Source: Rutpela maculata (taxonomy: Eukaryota; Arthropoda; Insecta; Coleoptera; Cerambycidae). From it: DNA of 64,000 nt. The stretch spans positions 131,424,677 to 131,488,676 of the forward strand of contig OW386290.2 in assembly GCA_936432065.2 (NCBI GenBank), written 5' to 3'. A model generated the notes under the pieces. That model was not told the DNA's origin, searched no databases, and worked only from the letters and a program-made list of their open reading frames with translations. A program made the translations under genes and the position numbers. This document shows, piece by piece, positions 46,715-58,409 of the stretch. The first letter of the stretch is position 1; each line of letters starts with the position of its first letter.

Positions 46715-47014
46715 CAGCAATATAAAAAAGCTCGCAAAAAACCTAAAGGGTACCGACCATGTAGCAATTTCAGTCTATTTACATAAAAGGCCATAAAAGT
46801 GTTCGGCTTCCTTTATTATGATCACAAAAAAATGGTCACATATTTCCCAACAACAATGTAGGGCACTCCCTAGGCACTAGGGAATTATGATAGGTTGGAA
46901 TAAATTATGTGGTCAACGTGGACTAGCGATAGTCAATGTGGACCGGCGGGCGGTACATTAATCAAAGGCGGTCGGTACCCTTTACGTTTTTTTGCGAGCT
47001 TTTTCATATCGCTG
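46715..47014. mobile_element. 300-bp MITE with cagcaatataaaaaagctcg ends
   Basis: The left end (cagcaatataaaaaagctcg, aagggtaccgacc) is matched inverted at the right (ggtcggtaccctttacg, gcgagctttttcatatcgct). Arms are about 45 bp, the interior is non-coding, and TA/TTA flanks suggest a Tc1/mariner-like origin. Confidence 0.85.
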
Positions 47015-48944
47015 TATTACCGATGGGCCAAACTATACCCATGTATTGTTGACTTGTCTTATCTATTGTAACCAGTGGCGCAGAGGATTAATAAATTTTG
47101 ATTTGATTTAATTTGATTCGAGACCAAGAAATCGCACTGTACGACCTGCGGAGCATACTATATTTTTCGTCATACGCATGAATCATTAAACTAGAAAAAA
47201 ACTTGAGAAAACTAGTGGAAAACTATAATTATTTGAGTCAGGTTTCATATTTGCTAAGCAAATAATAAAGGTAGCGATGCTTGGAATATCCATGGCAACT
47301 GTCAATAAAATAAATTTAGGAAGCGGCTTCTATTCAAATGATAACTACACTGTCAAGATAAATTAAATTATTATTATAATAGCTTTGAAATTTTTGAAAA
47401 TAATGTTGGATATAGAAGATATAGCAAGTAAGGCTTGTCTTTACTTCCATAAAAGTAAAAACATTTAATAAAAACTTGTTTTTAAAAACTTTTCTTTTCC
47501 TTTAATTTTTTAGTTAATTTGACGTGACAAATTCACAAATAAAATATTCTATTCCAATTGTGAATGACATAACTGAAAAATCGGCAAGTAGATCAGGTCC
47601 AATCAAAGCCAATAAATAAACCAAGAAATATTGGTAGTATAATTAAGAATGGATGTTGAAAAATCAAAACAAATGACAATACATAAACTAGTCGGAGCTG
47701 CTAGTGCTGCCTTTTTTGTACATATTTAATAAGTATTTAACAACATTAACTACCTATGTAATTTTCTGTTAAATCGAATTTAATTTATTATTGTGTGGTT
47801 GGTATAATTCATCACCCTATTATCCGCTATTTTTCTAACATCAGAAGTGGGATGGTTTTTATGTTTTCCACTTAATTATTTGAAGTAGAAGACCGAAAAT
47901 GGAAAAACACTGTCTGAAGTATTATAAACCAGCAGAATAAATCGAGCAGCACCTGAACAAGTTGATTTACCATTGTTTCGATCAGATGTGGATGATGCTA
48001 AGCAATGAACTGAAGGGGTTGACATAATTAAAACTGAATTTGGGTGGTATGATCTGGAAATTGTGAAGAATACATTCAGTACCATTTCATAATTCTTGAT
48101 GTACATAAGCCAGTGGACAAGTTGACTTGTATATGTGCACCACTATGATTGATCCGAATTGAAATCAGGATGTAAGGAATGGCCCAACGTTTTGTGGAAA
48201 ATGAAGATAGTGTTGCATGATTTGAATTTTTGGGTCCCTAGGAGATCGTGAGCATTACTGACAAAGGCAGGTTTGAATTAAGACGAAGACTGAGGATGAA
48301 TCTCAAGGTAGGATGAGATTGTTATTTATTAATTTGTAAAAAGTATTTTTGATTTTTACTTTTTGATATTGATGAATTGAATTTATGTGTACAAGGCTGG
48401 ACTTTAGATCTGTCTTGAGCATGGGGTCAGCATACTCCCATATTGTAGAGTAAACTTTACTTTTGCCGGGTGTCTGAGTTGGTAACACAACGTGCGATTT
48501 GATATGCGATGCGCTCAGAGCCATTGCAATGACGTAGAGAGAAACTAGTCGCGTATGTGTGTCCTCTTAGTTTTTATGATGAAGCGACCTTTGGACCTGT
48601 CAAATTAAAGTTTACTCGACTCTATATGAGATTTAAATTGATGTATTTTTATTTTCTTTTTGTTGAGACACCAGTTCTGTGTGCTGTGGTCATCAGGCTG
48701 GAATATTGGCTAAGGTTGCTGACATCATGTCAATATACACTACTGTTTTGTCTAACTGCTTATGGAAGTATTAACTTTTGCACAGCATGGATACAACTGC
48801 TATTTAATGTCTTGAAAAATAAAAACTTTGTTTTGTACCAACATTCTGATTAGCTCGATATGTTCTTCACTATCCAGCTATGTTAGCAATCAATCAATAC
48901 TGATACCAACTTACTAAGAAAGATATTAAAAAGCTACAGTGTGC

Positions 48945-49265
48945 ATGATGTATTAAATAGAAATAAAGTGGTCTGCATTCGATAAATAATGTGATTTGAC
49001 GACACTTTCTGCAAAATCGGATGTTGTGACATCCATCTAAGATCATATAAAGGCAAATACTCTGGTTATTCATTTCCAACAGTTACCATTTCAATACCTG
49101 CAATACATTTTGAGAAATCGTTGATACAATATCCAAGCTTTGGTGCTATCTACCGGCAAAACTGCCCATAGTTTTAAGTTTTGCCAAAGGATTTTTCTGT
49201 TCAGAATAACTTGGACTACAACATCAAAAATGTATAAAATTTCACCAAGTGCCAATTTCTCTTAA
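48945..49265 (-). repeat. V-family repeat, copy 2
   Basis: This is the inverted partner of 37850-38190, with about 75-80% match by eye and a stop in the frame that is open in copy 1. Both copies sit in the same GST intron, 11 kb apart. Confidence 0.8.
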
Positions 49266-49576
49266 CCAATTTCTTCGTAGTAAAAAATAATAAAACTACA
49301 TGTGATGAGTTGAATGTTAATGGAATTAAATCAACTGTTACTAATTTAATTACTGACAATGAATGTTAAACAAATTTGCATTAGTAAAAGTGTTTTATTT
49401 TTAAATGACCATGAGCGGGTTTCACAATATTCCAAACATTGCAAAACCCGAAAACACTGCCTATTTATGAAAAAAAAAACTTTCGAGCCAACATATCGTT
49501 CAAATATTCATACTTATACCTCCAGATAGTGTATATTGTGATGTACAATAACTATTTGACAAAAAAAAATACTTAC

Positions 49577-49760
49577 GGATTTGTTCGAGTTCACAAGCCG
49601 CCAATAAATCGGCAAAAGATATTTTAGGAGCTCCATTTATAAAGGGTCCCTTTGATATGAAGTATTCCACAAATTTGTCTATTGTATTCACCATATCCTC
49701 TTCACTTTTTTTTAATATCTCAGGAGTAGGCTGTTTTCCCGTCATCTGTGGCTGTAACCA
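49577..49760 (-). CDS. GstT: Theta-class GST, exon 4
   Basis: Between acceptor tttgttttag and donor atcc|gtaagt on the minus strand, the exon encodes WLQPQMTGKQPTPEILKKSE, a helix, then INGAPKISFADLLAACELEQ. The SFADLLAxCELxQ block (usual theta form S-x-A-D-L) caps the C-terminal domain and is diagnostic of GST folds. Phase 0 at its start matches exon 3, and one base at its end matches exon 5. Confidence 0.95.
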
Positions 49761-50862
49761 CTAAAACAAAATTCTCATAATTTTATAACATCCATGTAAT
49801 GTTGTATGCCCAAAATACCAAATTGTAAAATGGTGTTTACATTTGAACAAAAAACAATACTACTAAGTTGATGATGAATAGTACAGTACCTAGAGGTAAA
49901 AAATATGCAAAACTTCGGAATAATGTCATATTGAACGGGTTTTGTTCATTTTTGGCAGTATAATAGTAAATGCTTCACAGAAAAGTTTCTATATTGTGCG
50001 GGGGCTTGAAAATCTATAGGGCGTGGGTGCCACCCCCTCTCAGGAGGTGGCACTTAAAAAATATATATATTTATTGGAGCTGAAGTAGAATCAAATTTTT
50101 GAGAAGAAAAGGTTCTATGCAATTTTTCACATAAATTGATAGTTTTTAAGTTATAACGACTTCAAAATTGCGATTTTAGCTTAAAAAAAAAGGTATTTCC
50201 AAATGACTTTCGTCAAGTATCTCGAAAAGTATTACTTTATCGAAAAAATGTTAAAGACCAATTACAGAAAGTACAAACTGGGAATTAATTATATTTTTGG
50301 TTTATTGATGTAGGATTAATAATTTCAGAGATATTTAAGTTTACATTTGGCATCCAAGTGTTCATAAGATAATTATTTAGAATGAGAGTTAAATATCTCA
50401 GAAACTGTGACACCTATGTCAAGGATGCTAATAGGTAGAATAACAGGTTATTATGTAAGCTTTCAACTGTCTTTTTATTTGTTTCTGTAGCATAAAAAAC
50501 AAAGAAGTTATGACCGAAGCAATGTGCGTCTACACATTTTTTTAATAACAACGTCGCCATTTTGTTACTGTAATTAGCCAGTAATTAAAAAAAAAGGAAT
50601 TTCAAACACTGTTTCTCATTAATATATAGCATGACGTAGATGCTCAAATTTTTTGGTTTGTATACAGCACTTGCTTTAGAAAAAAATACAGTTTAAACTA
50701 TAAAGGTATTTTCGACAAAACATAATTTTTTTTTCCTTTTCCATATCCATATCCATATCTCAATAAATATTAATTTTATCGAAAAATGGGTAGAGGGCAA
50801 AAATAAAGCTCATAAACTGATAATGAATTTCGCTTGTTTATTTATTTACATAGATTTAACAG

Positions 50863-52070
50863 CAGGGTTGATAAAAATCACGATTTTTTCAAAAAAATCA
50901 AAAATCATGATTTTTTTGATTAAAATCAAGATTAATTTGATTTTTTTAAATTTCTTAACCCATTACTAAAATAAATAAGTGGAAGTAAAAATTAACTTGT
51001 ACTTCTTGAAAATTATGTTCGTTTTCTTGCTTAAGTTTGAAGTTATCTGCATTTATAATATTATAAAAAGTTACACAAAAAATGCTGTAGAAATGACCAT
51101 AAGCTTTGTACTGTGGTATAAAAAGGTAGTATTGCATATGGAAGTACTAATATGTTATTTTTTTAGTTTACATTTATTAAAGTTTTTCTGAGTTACTTTT
51201 TTTTATATTTTTCTAATTTAGAAAATAAATACAAAAGAATATAATAAAAATCTTTGAAAAAAACCGCTGCCCAAGGAATCACTACTTCCACATCCAGATT
51301 TTCTATCCAAGTCAATCACAACGAAAAAATTTTGTATGTGGAAATAATTGCTTATGGAACTTTAATAATATAATATTTGAAATCCTCTACCCCAAAAACC
51401 TATAAAACGATACCCCACATCGGTAGTGGGGTGGGGGTGGTGCTAGGAGGTGGTAGTGGGGGTGGATGAAGTAAAAAAATATTTTGAGGTTTCTGGTTCT
51501 TGTACACACACACTAAATCACAATTTTTTTTCATCCCCTTTAATAATGGGGTGGGGGTGGTAATGGGGGTGGCTAATGCCAAAAATTTTTTTGAGACCTT
51601 AACTTCTCTTTAATATACTATATACCAATTTTCTGGACTCTTACCTGCTTAATTTACCTATTTATCCCAAATTTACCCCAATTTACCCCCAACCCTTCGA
51701 TGGAACAAGATGAAAATATAATCCAGTTCCAGATCACGTTAGAATACATACGTATACCAAATTTCAAGTCAATATCTTAAACGGTTCTAGAGTAAACGTG
51801 CGCACAAAAAAAAGTTACAGACCGACAGACAGAAATTTTTTTTTCGCTCAAACTTAAAATCTCGACGTTTCATGACATTCTAAGCCTATTTGAACAATAA
51901 AAATTTTTAAAAATTTTTTTGTCGTTACTATACTTCCACTGGATGTGGAAGTAATAGTAACTTTGTAAATGCTTGATTTAAATCACTGATTAAAATTTAA
52001 AAAATCCCCTGATTTAAATCATGATTTAAATCAAGATTTAAATCAATTGATTTAAATCCGCTCAACCCTG
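50863..52070. mobile_element. hAT-type non-autonomous element with 8-bp target duplication
   Basis: The ends cagggttgataaaaatca and gatttaaatccgctcaaccctg (outer ten bases cagggttga / tcaaccctg) are inverted. The flanks tttaacag (50855-50862, 52071-52078) are identical. Copy 1 of Y has an unduplicated site here (near 45808). The subterminal gatttaaatca repeats are typical of hAT transposase-binding regions. No transposase remains; the interior holds an X copy. Confidence 0.95.
51258..51950 (-). mobile_element. X-family element, copy 2
   Basis: Inverted match to 13526-13907 plus 15138-15212, with the LINE insertion site intact. It is rich in ggtggggg-type microsatellite and ends in the tract gttactatacttcca. 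It has no ORF and lies inside the hAT element. Confidence 0.85.
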
Positions 52071-53193
52071 TTTAACAGTTTCGGAGATATGAAAGTTTAC
52101 AAATGGCGTCTAAACGTTTATAAGACGAAAAATGCAGTTTAAATGTTAAATATCTCAGAAATTGTGACACCTATGAAATTATGAAGTTAAAGGCAATTAA
52201 TTTCGCTTTCAAATTATTTTTTACTCGTTCCTGTAGCATAAGAAATAAAGAAGTTATGACAGAAAAATGTGCGTATTTATATTTTTTATATAAAAAGGTC
52301 GCCATTTTGTTACTCTAATTAGCCAGTAATTTAAAAAAATTATCTCAAATACAGATTTTCGTTAAGATGTAGCATTACCTAGATGCTCAAATTTGTTTGC
52401 TCATATAAAGCACTTGCATTTTAAACATTAAAGGTAATTTCAAAACACTTAGATACCAAATATAAACTTAAATATCTCCGAAATTATTAATCCTACATCA
52501 ATAAACAAAATATATAATTAATTCCCAGTTTGTACTTTCTGTAATTGGTCTGTAACATTTTTTCGATAAAGTAATACTTTTCGAGATACTTGACAAAATC
52601 CGTTTGGAAATACCTTTTTTTTAAGCTAAAATCGCAATTATGAAGTCGTTATCACTTAAAAACTATCAATTTATGTGAAAAATTGCATAGAACCTTTTCT
52701 TCTTAAAATTTGATTCTATTTCAGCTCTAATAAATATATATATATTTTTTAAGTGCCACCCCCCGAGATGGGGTGGCATACATTAGCAAGCCCCCGCACA
52801 ATATAAAAACTTTTCTGTGAAGCATTCACTATTATACTGCCAAAAATGAACAAAATCCGTTCAATATGACATTATTCCGAAGTTACTGCACTAGAAGTGG
52901 ATATATTAAATTCTAATGTTTGGAAGAATTTCAGGAAAGTACTCTGATATAATTTTTACTACCTATTCTAGTGTTATTTGTTTCGCTAAATTGGAAGTGT
53001 GAAATACTCCAGAAGCTTTAAAAAAGGTGTGGCAATGTTGCGACAGCAGAACTGACAATTATTTAACCGTAGCATCTACCGCTTTACCCTACAGTAAGCG
53101 CTAAAACAGTTAAGTGGTACAAAATTTTCTTGCTTTGAAAATGTTGCCAAAGCCTTTTAGCTGCAACCACTGAGCTGTATATTTTTGGCACTA

Positions 53194-53265
53194 GATATAG
53201 AATAGAATAGAATACTTTATTTATCTTTGTGGCTACAGTATTTGTAGATAAGGATATGTCATCAG
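53194..53265 (-). mobile_element. LINE 3' tail
   Basis: agaatagaatagaatacttt is the reverse of the (TTCTA)n tail of the LINE at 36040-37440, so a short truncated copy of that family ends here. Confidence 0.5.
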
Positions 53266-53729
53266 TTGCTTGCATAGGCCACGTGATATAACAATGAAGA
53301 TTGTTTTTTAAATGGAAAACCCTGTATGTTTTTACATTTTCTTTTAGATCTGTTTTCCCTGATTTCAAATATATATAAAAAAATAAAAATAATAAAATAA
53401 TTAAAAAATCCAGTAGACCAATTCCATGGCCACCAAACAGCCCTGATTTAACACCTTTGGATGCATTTTTGTGGAGTATTTAAAAGACAAAGTGAATTAT
53501 AACCATAAAATAGTTATAAAATATTGTTCATCTCAGGATTTTATTTTTATTCTTATAATATATCAAACTTTTAATGTCCGATATGTCAAGCAATATGACA
53601 GCTAGACCTATCAACCTTTATATATTTGAAATCAGAGAAAAAAGACCTAAAAGAATATGTGAAAACATACAGGGTTTTCCATTTAAAAAACAACCTTCAT
53701 TATTATATCATGTGACCTATGCAAGCAAT
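53266..53729. mobile_element. Mariner-like remnant with inverted ends
   Basis: ttgcttgcataggcc...tggaaaaccctgtatg at the left returns inverted at 53613-53729 (catacagggttttcca...gcaagcaa). The arms enclose a transposase fragment. Confidence 0.75.
53415..53500 (+). pseudogene. DDE transposase fragment (WPPNSPDLTPLD)
   Basis: The plus strand encodes RPIPWPPNSPDLTPLDAFLW. SPDLTPLD is the conserved block with the second catalytic Asp in mariner-like DDE transposases. A stop and frame change follow at once, and the rest of the protein is gone. Confidence 0.75.
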
Positions 53730-54904
53730 TGTTTTCTTAACTGCATTTAAAAAAATATATACAACCCTACAAAACTTTTTTTTTTATTTCCAATAATAAC
53801 AAAAATAAAGGGGGATCAATATATAATGAATAACCTGTACATGTACCAGTTTATAAAAATTTCAATGCGATTTTATGCATAAAATTGCATGCCGGTATCT
53901 CTTTTTTGTTAAATGTGTATGTGATACTTCTGTATGTAAGTGCTTCAAAAATTTCCTATTTTACAAAACTATTAACCTCCTCATAATTATGTTCTTTTTT
54001 TTTAAGTATTTCATCAGAAAATCGTTTTAAATTATTTACTTTTTAATGTTATATCCACTAGAGAATATTACAGCACTTTTTTATTAAAAAAATTAAAGTA
54101 AATGGTAGTAAATATAAAAGAAATAAATATTGTTCAAAATGGCTTTCTCACGGAGTGTATACCAATTCACAATTTTGAAATACGCTAACTTCCGGGTTTT
54201 TCAGGACTTTTCAATAAAAATACCAGACAATTTTTCTGCTCGAAAATGAAAATTGATGAACGGGGGATGCATGATGGGAACAACTTTAGATATAAGTAGT
54301 TTTAATAAATTTTCGCCAACTTTTTTTTATAAATTTATAGGAACAAAAATCAAAGTAACAACTGTTAACTTTATGCATTAATATTTAAAATTGTGAAAAT
54401 GAAAGAGGCCAATGCAGTTGTAAGAGTCAATCCACAGCCACAAATGTGGAAAACGTAGTTTAGCTGCCAAACCCGCAGTTCTTTGTTTGCCTTAAAGTAT
54501 ATAATATAACAAGAGCGATTACTATTTGTTCCAGCTGCTACTGAACGGTTCTAGAAGGCAAATTGCAGCTGACCAGAAATCTAAATTATGGCAACGTTAT
54601 CAGTCAAAATATTTGAAATAAAAGGATTTGATATTTCAAATCCAAATTACAGTTAAATGCCAGTTATCCCAACGTTTTCGCAGGCAAAATTTAGCCGTGA
54701 AAACTTAATTGGTCCACACTATGCTACTTGGGTAAGTGCCTTTTGAAACAGAGACGGTCATTTTCTTTAGTAAATATATAACTGCTTTATTGTTAATTTT
54801 TTCTTTTTGAATAAAATATTTATATTTACTTCCATTTTAATCGTAATATGTATTTTTGAATGACAATTCTGACGGATTGTGTTAAAAGCAAAAGCATAAC
54901 ATAT

Positions 54905-56985
54905 GTTTCGAGATGTATCGCCTACCCCCAAACAAAATTTTATTTGTTATCAACTATTTGAAGGGGCTTACCCCAAATATGTTTTTCCCAAAATTTCAAG
55001 CCTGCAGCGGCCATATTGGAGGAGTGGGGAGGGGGGGTTGATTTCCGTTTTTTAAAATTTTCTCGGATAACCGTTGTACGAAAAAAATCCGAAAAAATTC
55101 ACAGTTGTTACTTATATGTTTGACTATTTACCCAATTTTTTTCATAATTTTTAAATGCAAATTTCGTGTGCAAATTTTTGCATACAATTTTTTGGCACTT
55201 TAAGAAAGAAGGCCACTCTGAATTTTTCATCGTAAATTACTCATTTATCAAGGCCTATTCTCAAATTATTTTCATATTTTTAAAAAATGTGGAAGATAGT
55301 TAAAAAAATGAAAAACTGCATTACCGCCCATTCTCTTATACGCGCCTCACTATCATTTGGATGAATGTCTTGTTAACAAATATACAGGATGTTTTATTAT
55401 AATTAGACATACGCTAACTGGAGAATCTTTAGTCCAAAATATGAAGATTTAACCTGAAACACTTAGATAAAATGTGCTTCTTTACTGAGATACAGGGTGT
55501 CAAAGCTTTTTTTTTTTTGGCAATATCTCAACTACCTCTTGACCGATCTTCTCCCAATTTGGTAAGGAAACACTTTTTAAGCTAAGAAACAATAACTTAT
55601 GTATTACATATTATACCTGATGATGAATATTTTTTCTCTTTCTTTTTACGAAACGTAGTAGCACTGTTTCGTCCCTATTTTTAATTATTAATAAAATAAA
55701 TTTGTTATAAATTTTTATGAATGTAAATTGTAAATTCTCTATTTATATTTTTTTCTTTACTTTCTTTCTTTCGCGAGTCCACGCGACAGTCAAACGTGTG
55801 AGTGGCTTGCGAGAAGACTACTTTTAAAACTCTCTCTCTAAGTGCTCGTCTCCATATACACCATATTTATTTATTCTTTCTGTGATTTACACTTAATTGT
55901 TTATTTTAAATTCAACAATGTTCTCAAAAATTCTTTGAATTTGAAAAGGGTGCTTTGTCTTAGTTTTGTCAAAATGTCAAACTAATGAAATGATATGTAA
56001 ATGACAGAACTAGGACTTCACCAAAGCACACTTTTCAATAAATATAATTTTTCCTCTTCAGATTGAGCTTGTTTTCAAAGAATTTTTGAGATCTATGCGG
56101 CAGTTTTCTCGAAAACGGTTGGAATTATCAAGTTCTACCAAGCGTACCTTATTTTACATAGAAATGACTCCTGCATGAGATTTTCTAGTCAAAAGTGCCA
56201 CTTCGCTTCGTAAAAGAAAAAAGAGAAAAAACATTCATCATCAGGTATAGCTCATGAGGCGCCCTCCACGGGCTAGCGTGATGTAATACATATATTATTG
56301 TTCCTTAGCTTAAAAAATGTTTCCTTACTGAATTGGGAGAAGATCGGTCAAGAGGTTGTTGAGATATTGCAAAAAAAAAAAGAAAAACTTTGACACCCTG
56401 TATCTCAGTAAGGAGGCACATTTTATCTAAGTGTTTCAGCTTAAATCTTCATATTTTGGACTAAGGATTCTCCAGTTAGCGTATGTCCAATTATTAATGA
56501 AACATCCTGTATATTTGTCTACAAGACATACGCCCAAATCTGGTCCAAATGATAGTGAGGCGCGTATAAGACAATGGTCGGTAATGCAGTTTTTCGTTTT
56601 TTTAACTATCTTCCACATTTTTTAAAAATATGAAAATAATTTGAGAATAGGCCTTGATAAATGAGTAATTTACGATGAAAAATTCAGAGTGGCCTTCTTT
56701 CTTAAAGTGCCAAAAAATTGTATGCAAAAATTTGCACATTTTTTTTGCATACGAAATTTGCATTTAAAAATTATGAAAAAAATTGGGTAAACAGTCCAAC
56801 ATGTAAGTAACAACTGTGAATTTTTTCGGATTTTTTCGTACAACGGTATCTGAGAAAATTTTAAAAAACGAAAATCAAAAAACCCCCGACCACTCCTGCA
56901 GGCTTGAAATTTTGGGAAAATCATATTTAGAGTAAGCCCCTTCAAATAGTTGTCAAAATTTTGTTTGGGAGCAGATTTTACATGC
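54905..56985. mobile_element. P foldback element with ~750-bp arms
   Basis: The arms at about 54920-55680 and 56190-56975 are inverted copies (gaaggggcttaccccaaata / tagagtaagccccttc; ggagaatctttagtccaaaa / ttttggactaaggattctcc; tgaccgatcttctcccaatt / aattgggagaagatcggtca). The central 500 bp is unpaired and non-coding. The right terminus (tgcttatcctgctatgccct) recurs inverted near 11475, which defines the family. The element ends within about 55 bp of the donor of GST exon 3. Confidence 0.85.
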
Positions 56986-57039
56986 TTATCCTGCTATGCC
57001 CTTTGCTAATAAATAAAACTGAATTTGTTAGGTACCTAC

Positions 57040-57190
57040 TTTTGTTCGGAAATACATAACACCAAAGAGCCTTGTGTTGAGGTGTTGCCATTCTAAATAC
57101 TCATCCACTTTTGCTTGCTGCTGACTGTCTTTTGGATACCAGTGGTCATCTACTGGATACTCTCTGGTAAGGTATCGAGCAACTGCAATG
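57040..57190 (-). CDS. GstT: Theta-class GST, exon 3
   Basis: It is bounded by aattatttcag and aaaa|gtaggt on the minus strand. It encodes SIAVARYLTREYPVDDHWYP, completing the thioredoxin-like domain (the ES/S-I motif that binds the glutathione gamma-glutamyl group is split across the junction). It then starts the helical domain with VDEYLEWQHLNTRLFGVMYF. The WQH pattern is a theta-class landmark. Confidence 0.97.
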
Positions 57191-57253
57191 CTGAAATAAT
57201 TGTCATTACAATAATATTTTAGTTTTGAGGACGTTGTAATTTTAAATACCTAC

Positions 57254-57341
57254 CTTTCATTTAACTTAAAATCACCATCATGGATAAAGGGCACTCTTTG
57301 AAATTTCGATTTTTCTTTAAATTGTTCAGTTAAATGTTCTC
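57254..57341 (-). CDS. GstT: Theta-class GST, exon 2
   Basis: 88 bp, tttttag|gagaac to gaaag|gtaggt on the minus strand. It encodes GEHLTEQFKEKSKFQRVPFI and HDGDFKLNE. The VPFI cis-proline of the thioredoxin fold and the following loop bind the glutathione backbone. One base enters and two leave, matching its neighbours. Confidence 0.97.
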
Positions 57342-57388
57342 CTAAAAATAAATTGAAAAGTGTACAATATAAAAAAGTAAACTACTAC

Positions 57389-57500
57389 CTTTTCTTAGTG
57401 CTACGGGACAAGCTTCGAAAGGTATTTTCGTAATTTTGAGGAAAATGTATAACGCCCTAGAGGGCTGTGACATTAAATCAAAATAATATTTTAAGACCAT
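57389..57500 (-). CDS. GstT: Theta-class GST, exon 1 (start codon)
   Basis: The ATG at 57500-57498 opens MVLKYYFDLMSQPSRALYIF, and the donor is aaag|gtagta. Ser-11 in DLMSQPSRA is the expected catalytic serine of theta-class enzymes, which lowers the pKa of glutathione for conjugation to electrophiles or for peroxide reduction. Theta GSTs are cytosolic or nuclear detoxification enzymes. All five exons sum to 690 bp, 229 residues, the usual family length. An earlier in-frame start was not seen. Confidence 0.97.
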
Positions 57501-58409
57501 TTTTATTCAGGTCTATTACTCACTATACTCTGGTTACACAACAAAAAAAATGTATAAATGTATTAATGCTACGAACTCAAAGTTCAATTATTTTAACGGG
57601 CTTTTTCTTAAACAATATCAACCGTACGTCAGTAAACATGTAAACACAAGTGCAAAACGTTTATTTTGATTGTGGCATGTGGCGAAACTACATTGACATA
57701 CTACACAATGGACTGCGCGTTCCTTATGTTAGAATGCAAGTGGAATGTTGTCAACATAATAGAGTCATTTTAGGCAACCCACATTACGCATTAAGGGCAA
57801 AAAGCTGCGTATTTCTATTAGAAACACAAGGTGTTGTTAAAGATAATACTACAAATTGTTACAAATACGATTTTTGACTGGTTTTTAATTGAAAACAATA
57901 TTAGTTATAATTGTTTATCACAAATATAGAAGAAATACAACAATTGTTCAAATTACAAAAAATTAAGTACATTTAAAAATAACATAAAGATACTTACTAA
58001 TTCCAAATTGTAATTTTAAATTTATGGCATATTTTGTAGTTAGTCCCTGAAATTAAACATAAATAAGTTATTTGTGAGGGTTGTGTGAATAATAAACATT
58101 ACCCTTAATGCCCTTAATCTGTATTGCTGGTTGCCTAAGATGCTGACAACACAATTTTTTGGGACGAGCAGTCTATTTATAGTAGGTCGATGCGAAACTA
58201 GTTGTAATAAAATATAGAAGCCAGGGGCGGACTGGCTGCATCATTCTGGGTTCACGACGACCTGGAAAATCTGCAAAGATCAGGGAATTTCAAGTTGCCT
58301 AAAAATGTCAGGGAATTTGGAAAATTTATTGAGAAATCAGGGAATTTTAGTAATTTTCATAAGTGAGGGAGTGTGATTATTTTTCATGCGTATAGTATAA
58401 AACAGCGAA

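Larger units (their letters stand above)
35168..49576 (-). other. Intron 4 of the GST gene (14.4 kb)
   Basis: This long intron holds LINE fragments (36040-37440, 38190-41010), a solo LTR, a Y-family palindrome with an LTR retrotransposon, a MITE and an inverted duplicate pair (37850-38190 / 48945-49265). 35204-36040 contains only short overlapping open frames on both strands near 35400-35640. 47015-48945 shows no recognisable gene. Confidence 0.7.
49879..52893. mobile_element. Y-family palindromic transposon, copy 2, split by a hAT element
   Basis: The termini agtacagtacctagagg and the inverted block ending ccgaagttactgcact match copy 1 (41101-46650). Subtracting the hAT insertion leaves about 1.8 kb without ORFs. 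Both Y copies carry later insertions at different internal points. Confidence 0.85.
49761..57039 (-). other. Intron 3 of the GST gene (7.3 kb)
   Basis: It contains a Y element with nested hAT and X copies (49879-52893), a mariner remnant (53266-53729) and a P foldback (54905-56985). 53730-54900 is AT-rich with no gene. Confidence 0.75.

Noticed and set aside
47876..48524. Open frames in 47.9-48.5 kb as a possible host exon
   Set aside because: Frames are short, no splice phases connect them, and no domain was seen; probably degraded repeat sequence.
53084..53368. 94-aa minus-strand ORF
   Set aside because: It crosses the end of a LINE tail and a mariner-like arm, so it joins unrelated repeats.
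57650..57877. 75-aa plus-strand ORF with several Cys
   Set aside because: No start context, splice partner or recognised motif; too short to support.
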